Positions 26,025 through 35,418 of a stretch of 64,000 nucleotides of DNA are shown here, one piece after another. A program made the position numbers and the translations under genes. The notes under the pieces are model-generated. The model saw only the letters and a list, made by a program, of their open reading frames with translations. It made no database searches and was not told where the DNA came from. Source of the DNA: G965222335 sp965222335 (GTDB lineage Bacteria > Pseudomonadota > Gammaproteobacteria > Pseudomonadales > Halieaceae); assembly GCA_965222335.1 (NCBI GenBank), contig OZ244944.1, forward strand, positions 2,170,001 through 2,234,000, written 5' to 3'. How positions within the stretch are numbered: the first letter of the stretch is position 1; each line of letters starts with the position of its first letter.

Positions 26025-26930
26025 ATGTGGTTCAAGAATCTTCGGGCCTACCGGCTCACCAGTCCTTTCACCGTCAGCCCCGAGCAGCTCGAGGAAAAGC
26101 TGTCCGGCCGCGTGTTCAAGCCCTGCAGCCCGGCCCAGCCCCTGGCCCTGGGCTGGAGCCCGGCCCTGGGCGGGGATACCACGGCCCTGGTGCACGCCGC
26201 GGGCGGGCGTATTCTCCTGCGCCTCAAGCGGGAAGAGAAACTCCTCCCGGCCACCGTGGTACGCGAGCAGCTGGAGGAGAAGGTCGAGGCGATCGAGGCG
26301 GAGCAGGGGCGCAAGGTCTACCGCAAGGAGCGACTGGGGCTTAAGGACGAGATCGTGCAGGACTGCCTGCCGCGGGCCTTCAGTCGCAGCAGTCACGTCT
26401 ACGCCTATATCGACACGGCGAGCAACTGGCTGTTCGTGGATGCCGCCAGCGCCAACCGGGCCGAGGAGCTGCTCAATCTGCTGCGCGAGTGCATCGGCAG
26501 CTTTCCGTTGGTGTTGCCCCAGGTCAACAATGCCCCCAACGCCACCATGACCGGCTGGCTGGCCCACCAGAGCCTGCCCGCCGATTTTGAACTGGGGGAG
26601 GAGTGCGAACTGCGCGAGCCCGGCGACGAGGGCGGGGTGGTCCGCTGCCGCGGCGTTGATTTGCTGGGTGAAGAAGTGGAGACTCATCTCAACGCCGGCA
26701 AGCAGGTGGTGCGCCTGGCGCTGCGCTGGGAGGACCGGCTGTCAATGGTGATCGCCGAGGATCTGTGCCTGCGCCGTCTCAAGTTCGCGGACGAGTTGAT
26801 GAAGGAAAACGAAGACCTGCCCGAGGCCGATCCGGCGGCCCGCCTAGATGCCGACTTCGCGCTGATGTCAGAGGCGCTGAGCGCCCTGCAGGAGCGGGTA
26901 ATCGCGCTATTCGGCGGCGAGGCGGAGTAG
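26025..26930 (+). CDS. rdgC: Recombination-associated protein RdgC
   Basis: RdgC is a nucleoid protein that forms a ring on double-stranded DNA and limits RecA filament growth. The 301-residue length and the opening MWFKNLRAYRLTSPF are typical, as are LGWSPALGG, LLRLKREEKLLPATVV and ALRWEDRLSMVIAEDL. ATG 26025 is chosen because the frame extends upstream without homology. A TACAAT at 25993-25998 could be its -10 element, but no clear -35 is seen. mnmH starts 8 nt after its stop, so the two may share a transcript. Confidence 0.96.
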   Translation: MWFKNLRAYRLTSPFTVSPEQLEEKLSGRVFKPCSPAQPLALGWSPALGGDTTALVHAAGGRILLRLKREEKLLPATVVREQLEEKVEAIEAEQGRKVYRKERLGLKDEIVQDCLPRAFSRSSHVYAYIDTASNWLFVDAASANRAEELLNLLRECIGSFPLVLPQVNNAPNATMTGWLAHQSLPADFELGEECELREPGDEGGVVRCRGVDLLGEEVETHLNAGKQVVRLALRWEDRLSMVIAEDLCLRRLKFADELMKENEDLPEADPAARLDADFALMSEALSALQERVIALFGGEAE

Positions 26931-26938
26931 CCGGGCTG

Positions 26939-28033
26939 ATGCCGCACCGCGCGGACAGCGCTGACTACCGCGCCCTGCTGCTCGCTGATACCCCGATGCT
27001 GGATCTGCGCGCCCCGGTCGAGTTTGCCCGCGGCGCCTTCCCCACGGCAGTGAGCCTGCCGCTGATGAACGACGAGGAGCGCGCCGCGGTCGGCACCTGC
27101 TACAAGCAGCAGGGCCAGGCTGATGCCGTTGCCCTCGGTTCCCGCCTGGTATCGGGGCCGGTGCGCGAGCAGCGCCTGGCCGCCTGGCGCGACTTCGCCC
27201 TGGCGCATCCGGAGGGTTACCTGTACTGCTTTCGCGGCGGCATGCGCTCGGCGATCGTGCAGCGCTGGCTGGCGGAAGCGGGGGTGGATTACCCGCGTGT
27301 CGAGGGAGGCTACAAGGCCCTGCGCGGCTATCTCCTGGGGGTCCTGCCGCAGCTGCTGCAGCGCCTGCCCATACGCCTGGTCTGCGGGCGCACCGGCTCC
27401 GGCAAGACCCGCGCCGTGCAGGACCTGCCCCGCAGCGTCGACCTGGAGGGGCTGGCGGGCCACCGCGGCTCCGCCTTTGGCCAGCTGCCCGCGGGCCAGC
27501 CGGCACAGATCGACTTTGAAAATGCCCTGATAATAGACCTGCTCAAGCTGGAAGACGCGGGTCACGGCCCCGTGCACCTGGAAGACGAGGGCCATATGAT
27601 TGGCAGCATCAATCTGCCGCCGGTGCTGCGCGAGGCCATGGCGGTGGCGCCGATGCTGCTGATCGAGGAGCCGCTGGCGGCGCGCGTCGAGGTGGTACTG
27701 GAGGACTACATTGTCGATCTTGGCCAGCGCTACAGCGCCCGCTGGGGAGCCGAGGACGGGCCCCGGCAGCATCGCGACAAGCTGCTGGACGACCTCTCGC
27801 GCATCCGCCGGCGCCTGGGCGGGGAGCGCCATGCCGCGGTACAGGAGATGATGCGCGCCGCCTTCGACCACCAGTGGCAGCGCGGCGATATCGCGGCCCA
27901 CCGGGCCTGGATCGAGGTCCTGCTGGCAGACTATTACGACCCGATGTATGACTACCAGTTGGGCAAACGTGGCGGCGAGATCCTGTTTCGCGGCAGCCGC
28001 GCCGAGGTCGTCGCCTGGGCCGGGGACCGCTGA
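26939..28033 (+). CDS. mnmH: tRNA 2-selenouridine synthase
   Basis: MnmH (SelU/YbbB) replaces sulfur by selenium at the wobble uridine of tRNAs for Lys, Glu and Gln, using selenophosphate. The 364-residue protein has an N-terminal rhodanese domain with the essential Cys97 in YLYCFRGGMRS and a P-loop domain with CGRTGSGKT near residue 148. GHRGSAFG and the LEDEGHMIG segment are family marks. ATG 26939 lies 8 nt after rdgC. The selenophosphate-making SelD fusion follows after 2 nt, so donor and user are co-expressed. Confidence 0.95.
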   Translation: MPHRADSADYRALLLADTPMLDLRAPVEFARGAFPTAVSLPLMNDEERAAVGTCYKQQGQADAVALGSRLVSGPVREQRLAAWRDFALAHPEGYLYCFRGGMRSAIVQRWLAEAGVDYPRVEGGYKALRGYLLGVLPQLLQRLPIRLVCGRTGSGKTRAVQDLPRSVDLEGLAGHRGSAFGQLPAGQPAQIDFENALIIDLLKLEDAGHGPVHLEDEGHMIGSINLPPVLREAMAVAPMLLIEEPLAARVEVVLEDYIVDLGQRYSARWGAEDGPRQHRDKLLDDLSRIRRRLGGERHAAVQEMMRAAFDHQWQRGDIAAHRAWIEVLLADYYDPMYDYQLGKRGGEILFRGSRAEVVAWAGDR

Positions 28034-28035
28034 AT

Positions 28036-30261
28036 ATGCGGCCGCAGGTCACGGCGCAGAGCGACCTGCTGCTGGTGGGTGGCGGTCACGCCCACGTGAT
28101 CGCCCTGCGCATGCTGGCGATGCGACCCCTTGCCGGACTGCGTATCAGCCTGGTTTCCCCTGACACGCACACGCCCTATTCGGGCATGTTGCCGGGTCTG
28201 GTGGCCGGGCACTATCGCTTTGAGGACGCCCATATCGATCTGCCGCGGCTGTGCCACTGGGCCGGGGTGCGCTTCATTCGCGCGCGGGCCTGCGGTCTGC
28301 AGCCAGCGGAGGGACTGCTGGAGCTGGAGGGGTGCCCGGCCGAGGGGCGCCCGGCTGAGGGGCGCCCGGCCCTGGGCTACGATCTGTTGAGCCTGGATAT
28401 CGGTTCCAGCCCGGAGCTTGCGAGCGTCCCGGGGGCGGCCGCCAACGTGGTGCCGGTGAAACCGGTCAGCACCCTGTGGCAGCGCTGGCAGACCCTGCGT
28501 GCGCGCCTCGACGATTCGCCGCCGCCGCGGGCCGGCTGGCATATCGCCGTGGTTGGCGGTGGCGCAGGCAGCGTGGAACTGGTGCTGGCGATGGCGCACG
28601 CGCTGGCCAGCTATCCGGTCAAGCTGGTGCTGGTCACCGCCGCCGAGCAGATCCTGCCGGAATACAACCGCGGCGCCCGGGCGGCAGCCGTGGCCGCCCT
28701 CGCCCGCTACGGGGTGGGCCTTGAGCTGGGGTCGCCGGTGCGGCGGGTAGAAGCCGGGATGCTGCACACCGATGCCGGCATCCTGGAAGCGTTCGATGAA
28801 ATTTTCTGGTGCACCGGTGCCGCCGCCGCGCCCTGGATCCGGGCGAGCGGCCTGGCCACGGATGCGCAGGGCTTCCTCGCCCTGCGGGACACCCTTCAGG
28901 CCGAGGATGACGAGCGCGTGTTTGGCGCCGGCGACATTGCCACCCAGAGCCGGCACCCGCGGCCCAAGGCCGGCGTTTATGCGGTGCGCCAGGGACCGGT
29001 TCTGGCGCACAACCTGCGCCAGTATCTGCTGGGCCGCCCCCTGCGCCGGCACCGGCCCCAGCAGCGCTTCCTGTCGCTGCTGTCCCTCGGTGAGCAACGC
29101 GCCACCGCCGACCGCGGCCCCTTCAGCGTCACCGGTGCCTGGGTCTGGCGCTGGAAACACCGGATTGATCGCCGCTTTATGCAGCGCTTTCAGGAGTTGC
29201 CGCCGGGGATGGCGCGCGCCCCCCGCGACGACCTGTCGCCGACAGCGGCAGCGCCGGCGCAGATGCCCTGCGGTGGCTGCGGCGCCAAGGTTGGCGCCGA
29301 CCCGCTGGCCCTGGCCCTGGAAAAACTGCGGCGGCACTACCCCGGCGCCTGCGACAGCGGCGCTGGCGGAGATGACACCGCAACCCTGTCCCCGGCGGGT
29401 GCGGGCAGTATTTTGCAGAGCGTCGATGTGCTCAGGGAAATGCTGGCTGACCCCTGGCGCATGGGCCAGCTCGCTGCCCACCATGCCCTCAGTGACCTCT
29501 ACGCCAGCGGTGCCCGGCCCCTGTCCGCGCTGGCGATCGTGACCCTGCCCTTCGCCACCGAGGCGCTGCAGCAGCGGGAGCTGGAACAGCTGCTGGCCGG
29601 TGCGCTGGCGGTATTTGGCGACTGTGGCTGCGTGCTTGCCGGGGGCCACAGCCTGCAGGGTCCGGAGCTCACCCTGGGGTTTGCGGTCAATGGGGTGCCG
29701 ATGGACGCCGGCGGCCGGACCCTGTCGCGAAGCGGCCTGCGCCTGGGGGACCAGCTGCTGTTGACCAAGCCCCTGGGCACGGGGGTGCTGTACGCCGCGG
29801 CGATGCAGGGGCTGGCGGATGGCCGCGACCTCGAACAGGCGGAGACGATGATGCTGCAGAGCAACCGGGCCGCGGCCGAGCTGGCCGTGGCACACGGTGC
29901 AACGGCGGCCACGGATGTCACCGGCTTCGGCCTGCTCGGCCACCTGCGCGGGATGCTGGCGCCAGACCAGGGCGTGCACCTGGATCCGGGCGCCCTGCCC
30001 GCCCTGCCCGGCGCCCGCGAGCTGCTGGCGGCGGGGGTGCGCAGTAGCGCGCATACAGCCAACCAGCGGGCCGCGGCCGACCTGCTGCCGGCGGCGGCCG
30101 GCGAGGATCCCGGCTGGGCCCTGGCCTGTGATCCCCAGACCAGTGGTGGTTTACTGCTCGGTGTGCCCGCTGCCGCCGCGCCCGCGCTGTTGGATGCCCT
30201 GCATACTGCCGGTCACGCAAGGGCCTGCGTTATCGGTGAGGTGAGCGCAGCAGAGGTCTAG
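28036..30261 (+). CDS. selD: NADH-dehydrogenase-like oxidoreductase fused to selenide, water dikinase
   Basis: A 741-residue two-domain protein. Residues 1 to about 395 are a pyridine nucleotide-disulfide oxidoreductase of the NDH-2 type (LLLVGGGHAHV for FAD, WHIAVVGGGAGSVELVL for NAD, GAGDIA near 305). From about 410 it is SelD, which makes selenophosphate from selenide and ATP. The SelD catalytic loop reads GGCGAK, with Cys415 and Lys418; it carries Cys, not a UGA Sec codon. GGDDTAT and CGCVLAGGHSLQGPE continue the fold. Such fusions are known. The oxidoreductase half may supply reduced selenium (inference). A small repeat, PAEGRPAEGRP, lies near residues 98-108. Confidence 0.93.
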   Translation: MRPQVTAQSDLLLVGGGHAHVIALRMLAMRPLAGLRISLVSPDTHTPYSGMLPGLVAGHYRFEDAHIDLPRLCHWAGVRFIRARACGLQPAEGLLELEGCPAEGRPAEGRPALGYDLLSLDIGSSPELASVPGAAANVVPVKPVSTLWQRWQTLRARLDDSPPPRAGWHIAVVGGGAGSVELVLAMAHALASYPVKLVLVTAAEQILPEYNRGARAAAVAALARYGVGLELGSPVRRVEAGMLHTDAGILEAFDEIFWCTGAAAAPWIRASGLATDAQGFLALRDTLQAEDDERVFGAGDIATQSRHPRPKAGVYAVRQGPVLAHNLRQYLLGRPLRRHRPQQRFLSLLSLGEQRATADRGPFSVTGAWVWRWKHRIDRRFMQRFQELPPGMARAPRDDLSPTAAAPAQMPCGGCGAKVGADPLALALEKLRRHYPGACDSGAGGDDTATLSPAGAGSILQSVDVLREMLADPWRMGQLAAHHALSDLYASGARPLSALAIVTLPFATEALQQRELEQLLAGALAVFGDCGCVLAGGHSLQGPELTLGFAVNGVPMDAGGRTLSRSGLRLGDQLLLTKPLGTGVLYAAAMQGLADGRDLEQAETMMLQSNRAAAELAVAHGATAATDVTGFGLLGHLRGMLAPDQGVHLDPGALPALPGARELLAAGVRSSAHTANQRAAADLLPAAAGEDPGWALACDPQTSGGLLLGVPAAAAPALLDALHTAGHARACVIGEVSAAEV

Positions 30262-30285
30262 TGGAGGCTCCCGGTGACCGGGCGG

Positions 30286-31353
30286 TCAGGGCGTGGCGGC
30301 GATATGGTGCCGGACCACCTTGAGCGCCTGCCCCTCGCGCAGGCGTTCGGCGCCGCGCACGACCACCGGGTCCCCGGCGCGCAGGTCGCCCACAACCCCG
30401 ATCAGGCTGTCGCGCCCCGCGCCGGTCGTGACCGTGACCTTGCGCGCGGTGTCATCCTCGCCCACGGTGTAGACGAAGACCTCGTTGTCGCGCAGGACCA
30501 GGGCGTCCCGCGGCACCTGCAGGGTGGCTTCCGGCAGCGAGTCGGGCAGCGCCACGGTCACCGCTTCGCCGATCAGCCAGCGCTGGTCCTCGGGGGTCAG
30601 GCGCAGTTCCAGCATGCGCGAGCGGGCGTCCCCCACGGGGACCAGGCCGCGAATCAGGGCCTGGCCGGTCTCTTCACCGGCTGTCACCTCCACCGGGTCC
30701 CCGGCGCGGTTGAAGCGGGCAACGCGCAGGGGCGCGTTGACGCTGATTTCCAGATTGACCGTATCCACCAGGCGTACCAGGGCCTGCCCCGCGCGGGCGT
30801 ACTCCCCCTCACTGGCGCTGCGCGCGGCGACCACGCCGTCGAAGGGCGCCAGCACCTGGCTGCGTGCAATATTGTAGCGGGTGCGCTCCAGGGCGACGGC
30901 GGCCATGCTCCGCTGCTGGCGCAGCATTTCCAGCTGTGACTCGATCTGGTCCAGCTCCGCCCGGGCCATGTTGTTGGTCTTCTCCAGGCTGCGCAGGCGC
31001 TCGATCTGGCGCTGGTGATAGTCGATATCGGCGTCCAGGCGGGCGATCTCGCTGCGGTCGTCCCGCTCCCGCAGTTGCAGCAGATAATCGTCAATGCTTG
31101 CCAGCGGGTCGCCCGCGCGGACCTTGTCACCGACCCGGGCGAGCCAGGTCAGGCGCCCCTCCAGCTCCGCCGCCACCTGGGCGTCGCGGGTGCTGATCAC
31201 GGTGCCCGCCAGCCGGGCGACCGAGGAGGACTGGCCCTCGCTGACATTGGCCAGTTCGACCACCGCCGCGGGCGGCTGGGCCGCGACCAGGCCCGCACCC
31301 GCCAGCAGCAGGGCGGGCAGGAAACGGATAAGGTGTTTGTGGCAGCTGATCAT
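30286..31353 (-). CDS. RND efflux periplasmic adaptor (membrane fusion protein)
   Basis: A 355-residue adaptor that would join the RND permease encoded just upstream to an outer-membrane channel. A signal peptide (FLPALLLAGAGLVAA) is followed by a biotinyl-lipoyl half (AAELEGRLTWLARVGDKVRAGDPLASID), a coiled-coil hairpin at about 95-160, the second lipoyl half (VLAPFDGVVAARSASEGEYARAG) and a beta barrel. ATG 31353 is chosen: GGAGT precedes it and the upstream extension lies in the permease gene. The spacing to the permease stop is 14 nt. No outer-membrane gene is linked, so TolC at 12.4 kb may serve. Confidence 0.9.
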   Translation of the reverse strand: MISCHKHLIRFLPALLLAGAGLVAAQPPAAVVELANVSEGQSSSVARLAGTVISTRDAQVAAELEGRLTWLARVGDKVRAGDPLASIDDYLLQLRERDDRSEIARLDADIDYHQRQIERLRSLEKTNNMARAELDQIESQLEMLRQQRSMAAVALERTRYNIARSQVLAPFDGVVAARSASEGEYARAGQALVRLVDTVNLEISVNAPLRVARFNRAGDPVEVTAGEETGQALIRGLVPVGDARSRMLELRLTPEDQRWLIGEAVTVALPDSLPEATLQVPRDALVLRDNEVFVYTVGEDDTARKVTVTTGAGRDSLIGVVGDLRAGDPVVVRGAERLREGQALKVVRHHIAATP

Positions 31354-31367
31354 TGTGGACTCCGGTC

Positions 31368-34300
31368 TCAGGCTACGGATTTGAGGGCTTGCGGCGGTGG
31401 TGCATCGGTGCGACTGACCACCCGCGCCCCGGTGTCGCCCATGCGCAGAAAGCAGGGCAGCAAGAGCAGGGTGAACAGGGCGCTCACGCACATCCCGCCC
31501 ACGATCACCGCCGCCAGGCCGCGGTAGATCACGCTGCCCGCCCCGGGCATCAGCAGCAGCGGCAACATGCCGAAGATACTGGTCAGGGTGCTCATGAATA
31601 TTGGCCGCAGGCGGGTCAGCAGGGCCTGCTCCACCGCGTGATGCCGGCTCACGCCCTCGCGCTCGGCGCTGCGGGTCTGGTGCACCAGGAGGATGGCATT
31701 GTTGACCACCAGCCCCAGGAGGATGACGAATCCGATCATGGTCAGCAGGTCCAGCGGCTGGAAGGTGAGCAGGTTGAGCAGGCGGATGGCGAGGATGCCG
31801 CCGACCATCGCCAGGGGCATCGCCAGCACCACCAGCAGGCTGTCCTTCAGTGAGCGGAACAGGGCTGCCATCAGCAGGAACAGCACCACCAGCGCCAGGG
31901 CAAAGTTGCTGCCCATGGACTTGATCGCCCGCTTGAGGGCGTTGGCGCTGCCGCCATAGAGAATACTGCCATCCGCGGGCATCGCCGCGGTGAGTGCCGG
32001 CTCCACCTGTTCCCTGATGGTCGTCATCACGTGTTCCAGGGACATATCTTCCGGCGGCCGCAGGTCCAGGGTGATGGTGCGGCGGCTGTCGATCCGCCGC
32101 AGCTGGCTCGGCCCCACCGTGCGCTCCACCTGCACCAGCTCCGCCAGGGGTACCAGGGTGCCGTTCGGGGTGGCCATCGGGGTGGTGGCCAGGGCCTCGG
32201 GGGAGTCCCAGGTGCGCGCGCGCAGGATCACGTTCATGCGCTTCTCGCCATTGAAATGCTCACCCACGTAGAGGCCGTCCCCCATGGCCCGCACCAGGGT
32301 GCCAACGTCGGCCCGGGTCCAGCCGGCCTCGGCGATCTTGCGGTCATCCGGCAGCAGGCGCAGCTCCGGCTCGGACTGCTGCAGGTTGGGACTGACCCGC
32401 ACGTTGGCGCCCGGCAGGGCCTCCCGCAGCAGGGATTCGCCCAGGGCCGCGGCCTCGGCCAGGGCCGCGCGGTCGCGGGACTGCAGGTGCAGGTTGACCT
32501 CGCGCTCACCGCCGAAGCCGCCGAACAGGTTGCCCTGGGAAGCGAAGTGCTGCATGTCGGGCAGGTCGGCGAAAATCTCCTCGTTGATGATTTTTTCCAG
32601 CTCCTTGATCCGCGACTGGTCCTTGACCCGGGCACCCAGGCCGCCGCCCTGGGTGCCCCAGGTCAGGATGTAGTAGTTCTTCAGCGCCGGCTCGCGCTCC
32701 CCCGACATGAAGGGCGCCATGCGCTGGTCCAGCACCTTGACGTATTCCTCCGCGACCGCGCGCCGGGAGATCCCCGGGGGCAGCTGGAAATAGGCATCCA
32801 CCGCGTCGCGCTTGACCGGGGGCAGGTAGTCCATTTCCGGCAGCAGCAGGTAGCTGCAGCCCAGGGGGGCGGCAATCAGCACCGCGGTCAGGCTCCAGCG
32901 TTTGCGCGGGGTACTGGTCAGGCGCATGATCAGCCCGGTAATCCGCCGCCACAGGCCCTGGTTGTGGTCCTGCAGGGAGCTCTGCGGCAGCCACAGGCGT
33001 GCCGCCAGGGGCAGGACCGTGACCGCAACCAGCAGGGACACCACCACCGCGACCGCGATGGTAAAGGCCAGGTCGCCGAACAGCTGGCCCTCGACCTCGC
33101 GCATGAAAATAACCGGCAGGAAGATCGCGACGGTGGTAGCGGTGGAGGCGAGCAGCGCGCCCCAGACCTGGCCCGCACCCTCGAGGGAGGCGCTGTCGTT
33201 ATCCCGACCCTGCTCACGCAGGCGAACGATGTTTTCCAGTACCACGATCGCCGCATCCAGCACCATGCCCACGGCGAAGGCCAGGCCGGCGAGTGAAATC
33301 ACGTTGAGGGTGCGCCCGGCCAGGTTCAGCACCACGAAGGTCGCCAGCAGGGAGACCGGAATTGCGATCGCCACCACCAGGGTGGCGCGCAAGCGGCGCA
33401 GGAACCACCACAGTACACCCACCGCGAGCAGCACGCCGAGGGCGATGTTGCTGCCGACCAGGTTGATTGCGCGGTTGATAAACACCGAGGCGTCAAAGGA
33501 CTGGGCCATCACCATACCGCGGTCCGCGACCGGGCCCGCGTTCAGCTCCTCGACCACCGCCTTCACGGCATTCAGGGTTTGCAGGGCGTTGGCGCTGTTT
33601 TCCTTGTCGATGCGGATGGAGATCGCCGGGTTGCCGTTCTGGGTATTGGTCAGGGGGTCGTCCCCGCGGGTGACCTGGATATCGGCGATGTCGCCCAGCT
33701 TGATCGGGCGACCGTCGCGCCACTCCAGGACCATTTCCGACAGCTCATCGGGTTCGTAGCGACCGGCGAAGCGCAGGGTGTACTGGCGCCGGCCCACGTC
33801 CACGAAGCCGCCACTGATGTCGTTGGCCTGGCCCAGCTGGCGCGCAACGTTGGTCAGGGGTATACCCAGCTGGGCTGCGCGGTAGGGGTCGAACAGGATT
33901 TCCAGTTCCTGCTGCCCGCTGCTGCTGTTGGCCGCGGCGGTGACCCGGGCCACGCCCGGGACCGCCTCGATGGCCGGGCGGATCACGTCTTCGGCGAAGG
34001 GCAGGTAATCGTAGACCTGGCCCTCGGTGCCGGGCAGCAGCTGCAGGAAGAAATAGGTCAGGGCCGGGGTTTCGCCATCGCCGCCGCCGAGCATGATTAC
34101 CGGCTGAGTGGCGTCCCGGGGGAGGGGGTCGAGGCGGTTCATGCGCGAGATCACATCCAGCAGGGTGCGCTGCATGTCGGTCTCGAGGCCAAACTCCAGG
34201 TTGATCCAGGCGTCTCCCGCATTCGCGTAGGCGGCCATTTCCTGCAGCCCCGGCAGTCCTCGCAGCACCGACTCGATCGGCTCCACGATCTCCGACTCGA

Positions 34301-34475
34301 TTTCCCGGGGCGAGGCGGCGCGCCAGCTGGTCTGGATACTGATGCGGGGGTTCTCGACATCCGGAAACAGCTGCACCGGCAGGCGGGTCAGGCTGTAGAT
34401 GCCGAAGAACAGGATCACGGCCACGGCCACGGCCACCCCGGCGGGGTTCTTGAGCGAGCTGGCGGTCAGGTTCAC
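31368..34475 (-). CDS. RND efflux transporter permease (HAE-1-like)
   Basis: A 1035-residue inner-membrane proton antiporter of the AcrB type. It has twelve predicted membrane helices in two halves with large periplasmic loops between helices 1-2 and 7-8. In helix 4 the usual DD pair of AcrB (LVDDAIVV) reads VLDAAIVV near residue 405: the first Asp is kept, the second is Ala. In helix 10 the usual Lys is Asn (LVVNNAILLV). The proton path therefore differs from AcrB and from the second RND pump of this window. Substrates are unknown. It heads the permease-adaptor operon. Confidence 0.92.
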   Translation of the reverse strand: MNLTASSLKNPAGVAVAVAVILFFGIYSLTRLPVQLFPDVENPRISIQTSWRAASPREIESEIVEPIESVLRGLPGLQEMAAYANAGDAWINLEFGLETDMQRTLLDVISRMNRLDPLPRDATQPVIMLGGGDGETPALTYFFLQLLPGTEGQVYDYLPFAEDVIRPAIEAVPGVARVTAAANSSSGQQELEILFDPYRAAQLGIPLTNVARQLGQANDISGGFVDVGRRQYTLRFAGRYEPDELSEMVLEWRDGRPIKLGDIADIQVTRGDDPLTNTQNGNPAISIRIDKENSANALQTLNAVKAVVEELNAGPVADRGMVMAQSFDASVFINRAINLVGSNIALGVLLAVGVLWWFLRRLRATLVVAIAIPVSLLATFVVLNLAGRTLNVISLAGLAFAVGMVLDAAIVVLENIVRLREQGRDNDSASLEGAGQVWGALLASTATTVAIFLPVIFMREVEGQLFGDLAFTIAVAVVVSLLVAVTVLPLAARLWLPQSSLQDHNQGLWRRITGLIMRLTSTPRKRWSLTAVLIAAPLGCSYLLLPEMDYLPPVKRDAVDAYFQLPPGISRRAVAEEYVKVLDQRMAPFMSGEREPALKNYYILTWGTQGGGLGARVKDQSRIKELEKIINEEIFADLPDMQHFASQGNLFGGFGGEREVNLHLQSRDRAALAEAAALGESLLREALPGANVRVSPNLQQSEPELRLLPDDRKIAEAGWTRADVGTLVRAMGDGLYVGEHFNGEKRMNVILRARTWDSPEALATTPMATPNGTLVPLAELVQVERTVGPSQLRRIDSRRTITLDLRPPEDMSLEHVMTTIREQVEPALTAAMPADGSILYGGSANALKRAIKSMGSNFALALVVLFLLMAALFRSLKDSLLVVLAMPLAMVGGILAIRLLNLLTFQPLDLLTMIGFVILLGLVVNNAILLVHQTRSAEREGVSRHHAVEQALLTRLRPIFMSTLTSIFGMLPLLLMPGAGSVIYRGLAAVIVGGMCVSALFTLLLLPCFLRMGDTGARVVSRTDAPPPQALKSVA

Positions 34476-34525
34476 GTTCGATCCTCGGTGATCGGCTTGC
34501 GCTGATCGCTGTTAACGTGGCGCCG

Positions 34526-34534
34526 ACTATAGCA
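34526..34534 (-). promoter_or_regulatory. Possible extended -10 element of the RND permease operon
   Basis: On the minus strand TGCTATAGT is an extended -10 (TGn plus TATAGT), about 50 nt before the permease ATG at 34475. No good -35 is seen. This lies in the 133-nt gap after the LytTR regulator gene. Confidence 0.35.
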
Positions 34535-34608
34535 ATGGCTGCGCCGTGGCGGCCCCGATCTGCGGCGGACCGTTGCCTGACCGCGACGAATCGCCTGCTG
34601 GCGGCCTG

Positions 34609-35418
34609 TCACCCCCCCATCAGGTGCTTCACCTTGTCGCGGTAGCTGCGGCTCACCTTGAGCTGGTTGCCGCTCTCCAGGGTCAGCAGGTATTCGCCGT
34701 TGTTCAGGGTCTGGGCCCGGGTGATGCCGTTGGCATTGACGATGGTAGAACGGTGCACGCGCAGGAACTGGGCCGGATTCAGCATCGCCTCCAGCTGCTT
34801 CATGGTGATGCGCATGATGTGGGTGCTGCCGTTGGCATGCAGGCACATGTAATCGCCCGCTGCGTCCACCCACTGGATATCGTTGACCTTGATGAACTGG
34901 ATATCACAGCCGTCCTTGATGGTGATCTTTTCCGGCCAGCCCTGGGTGGGTATCTCGCCGTCGACCATCTGTTCCACGGAGCTGGCGCTGGCGCCGGTAA
35001 TACCCATGACCAGCTCCAGCAGTTTCGCTTTCTCGCGCGAGGTGCTCTGGTGCTCGCGGTGTTCCAGCGCGCGCGCCACCGCTTCCGCCAGGCGCTCGTC
35101 GTCGATGGGCTTGAGCACGTAGTCCACGGCGTGGATGCGGAAGGCGTCCACCGCGTACTCGTCGAAGGCAGTGACGAACACGATCATCGGCAGGGTATCC
35201 GCCTGCAGCTTCTCGACCACGGTAAAGCCGTCCATGCCCGGCATCTGGATATCCAGGAACACCAGGTCCGGCGTGTGTTCGGCGATGGCCTGCAGGGCCT
35301 GCTCGCCGTTGTGGCATTCCGCCACGACCGATACCTCCGGCATTTTCTCCAGGCGCAGGGACAGGCCCCGGCGGGCGAGGTTTTCATCGTCGACGATAAT
35401 CGTGCTCAGGGGTTTCAT
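34609..35418 (-). CDS. LytTR-family response regulator
   Basis: A 269-residue DNA-binding regulator. The receiver domain (about 1-125) has the acidic pocket VDDE, phosphoacceptor Asp56 in FLDIQMPG, Thr in FVTAFDEY and Lys in VLKPID. A linker leads to a LytTR domain (about 165-268) with DYMCLHANG, FLRVHRSTIVN and the final SRSYRDKVK. It pairs with the LytS-like kinase whose gene overlaps it by 4 nt (ATGA). A target could be the RND operon that follows on the same strand, but no LytTR direct repeat was found there by eye. Confidence 0.94.
   Translation of the reverse strand: MKPLSTIIVDDENLARRGLSLRLEKMPEVSVVAECHNGEQALQAIAEHTPDLVFLDIQMPGMDGFTVVEKLQADTLPMIVFVTAFDEYAVDAFRIHAVDYVLKPIDDERLAEAVARALEHREHQSTSREKAKLLELVMGITGASASSVEQMVDGEIPTQGWPEKITIKDGCDIQFIKVNDIQWVDAAGDYMCLHANGSTHIMRITMKQLEAMLNPAQFLRVHRSTIVNANGITRAQTLNNGEYLLTLESGNQLKVSRSYRDKVKHLMGG

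Noticed and set aside
24553..26550. 665-codon open frame on the plus strand
   Set aside because: It is antisense to the FAD oxidoreductase gene and out of phase with rdgC.
27952..30054. 700-codon open frame on the minus strand
   Set aside because: It is antisense to the SelD fusion gene, whose motifs are clear.
30262..30285. CCCGG-TGA-CCGGG hairpin between the convergent SelD and adaptor genes as a terminator
   Set aside because: The stem is only five pairs and no T-run follows on either strand.
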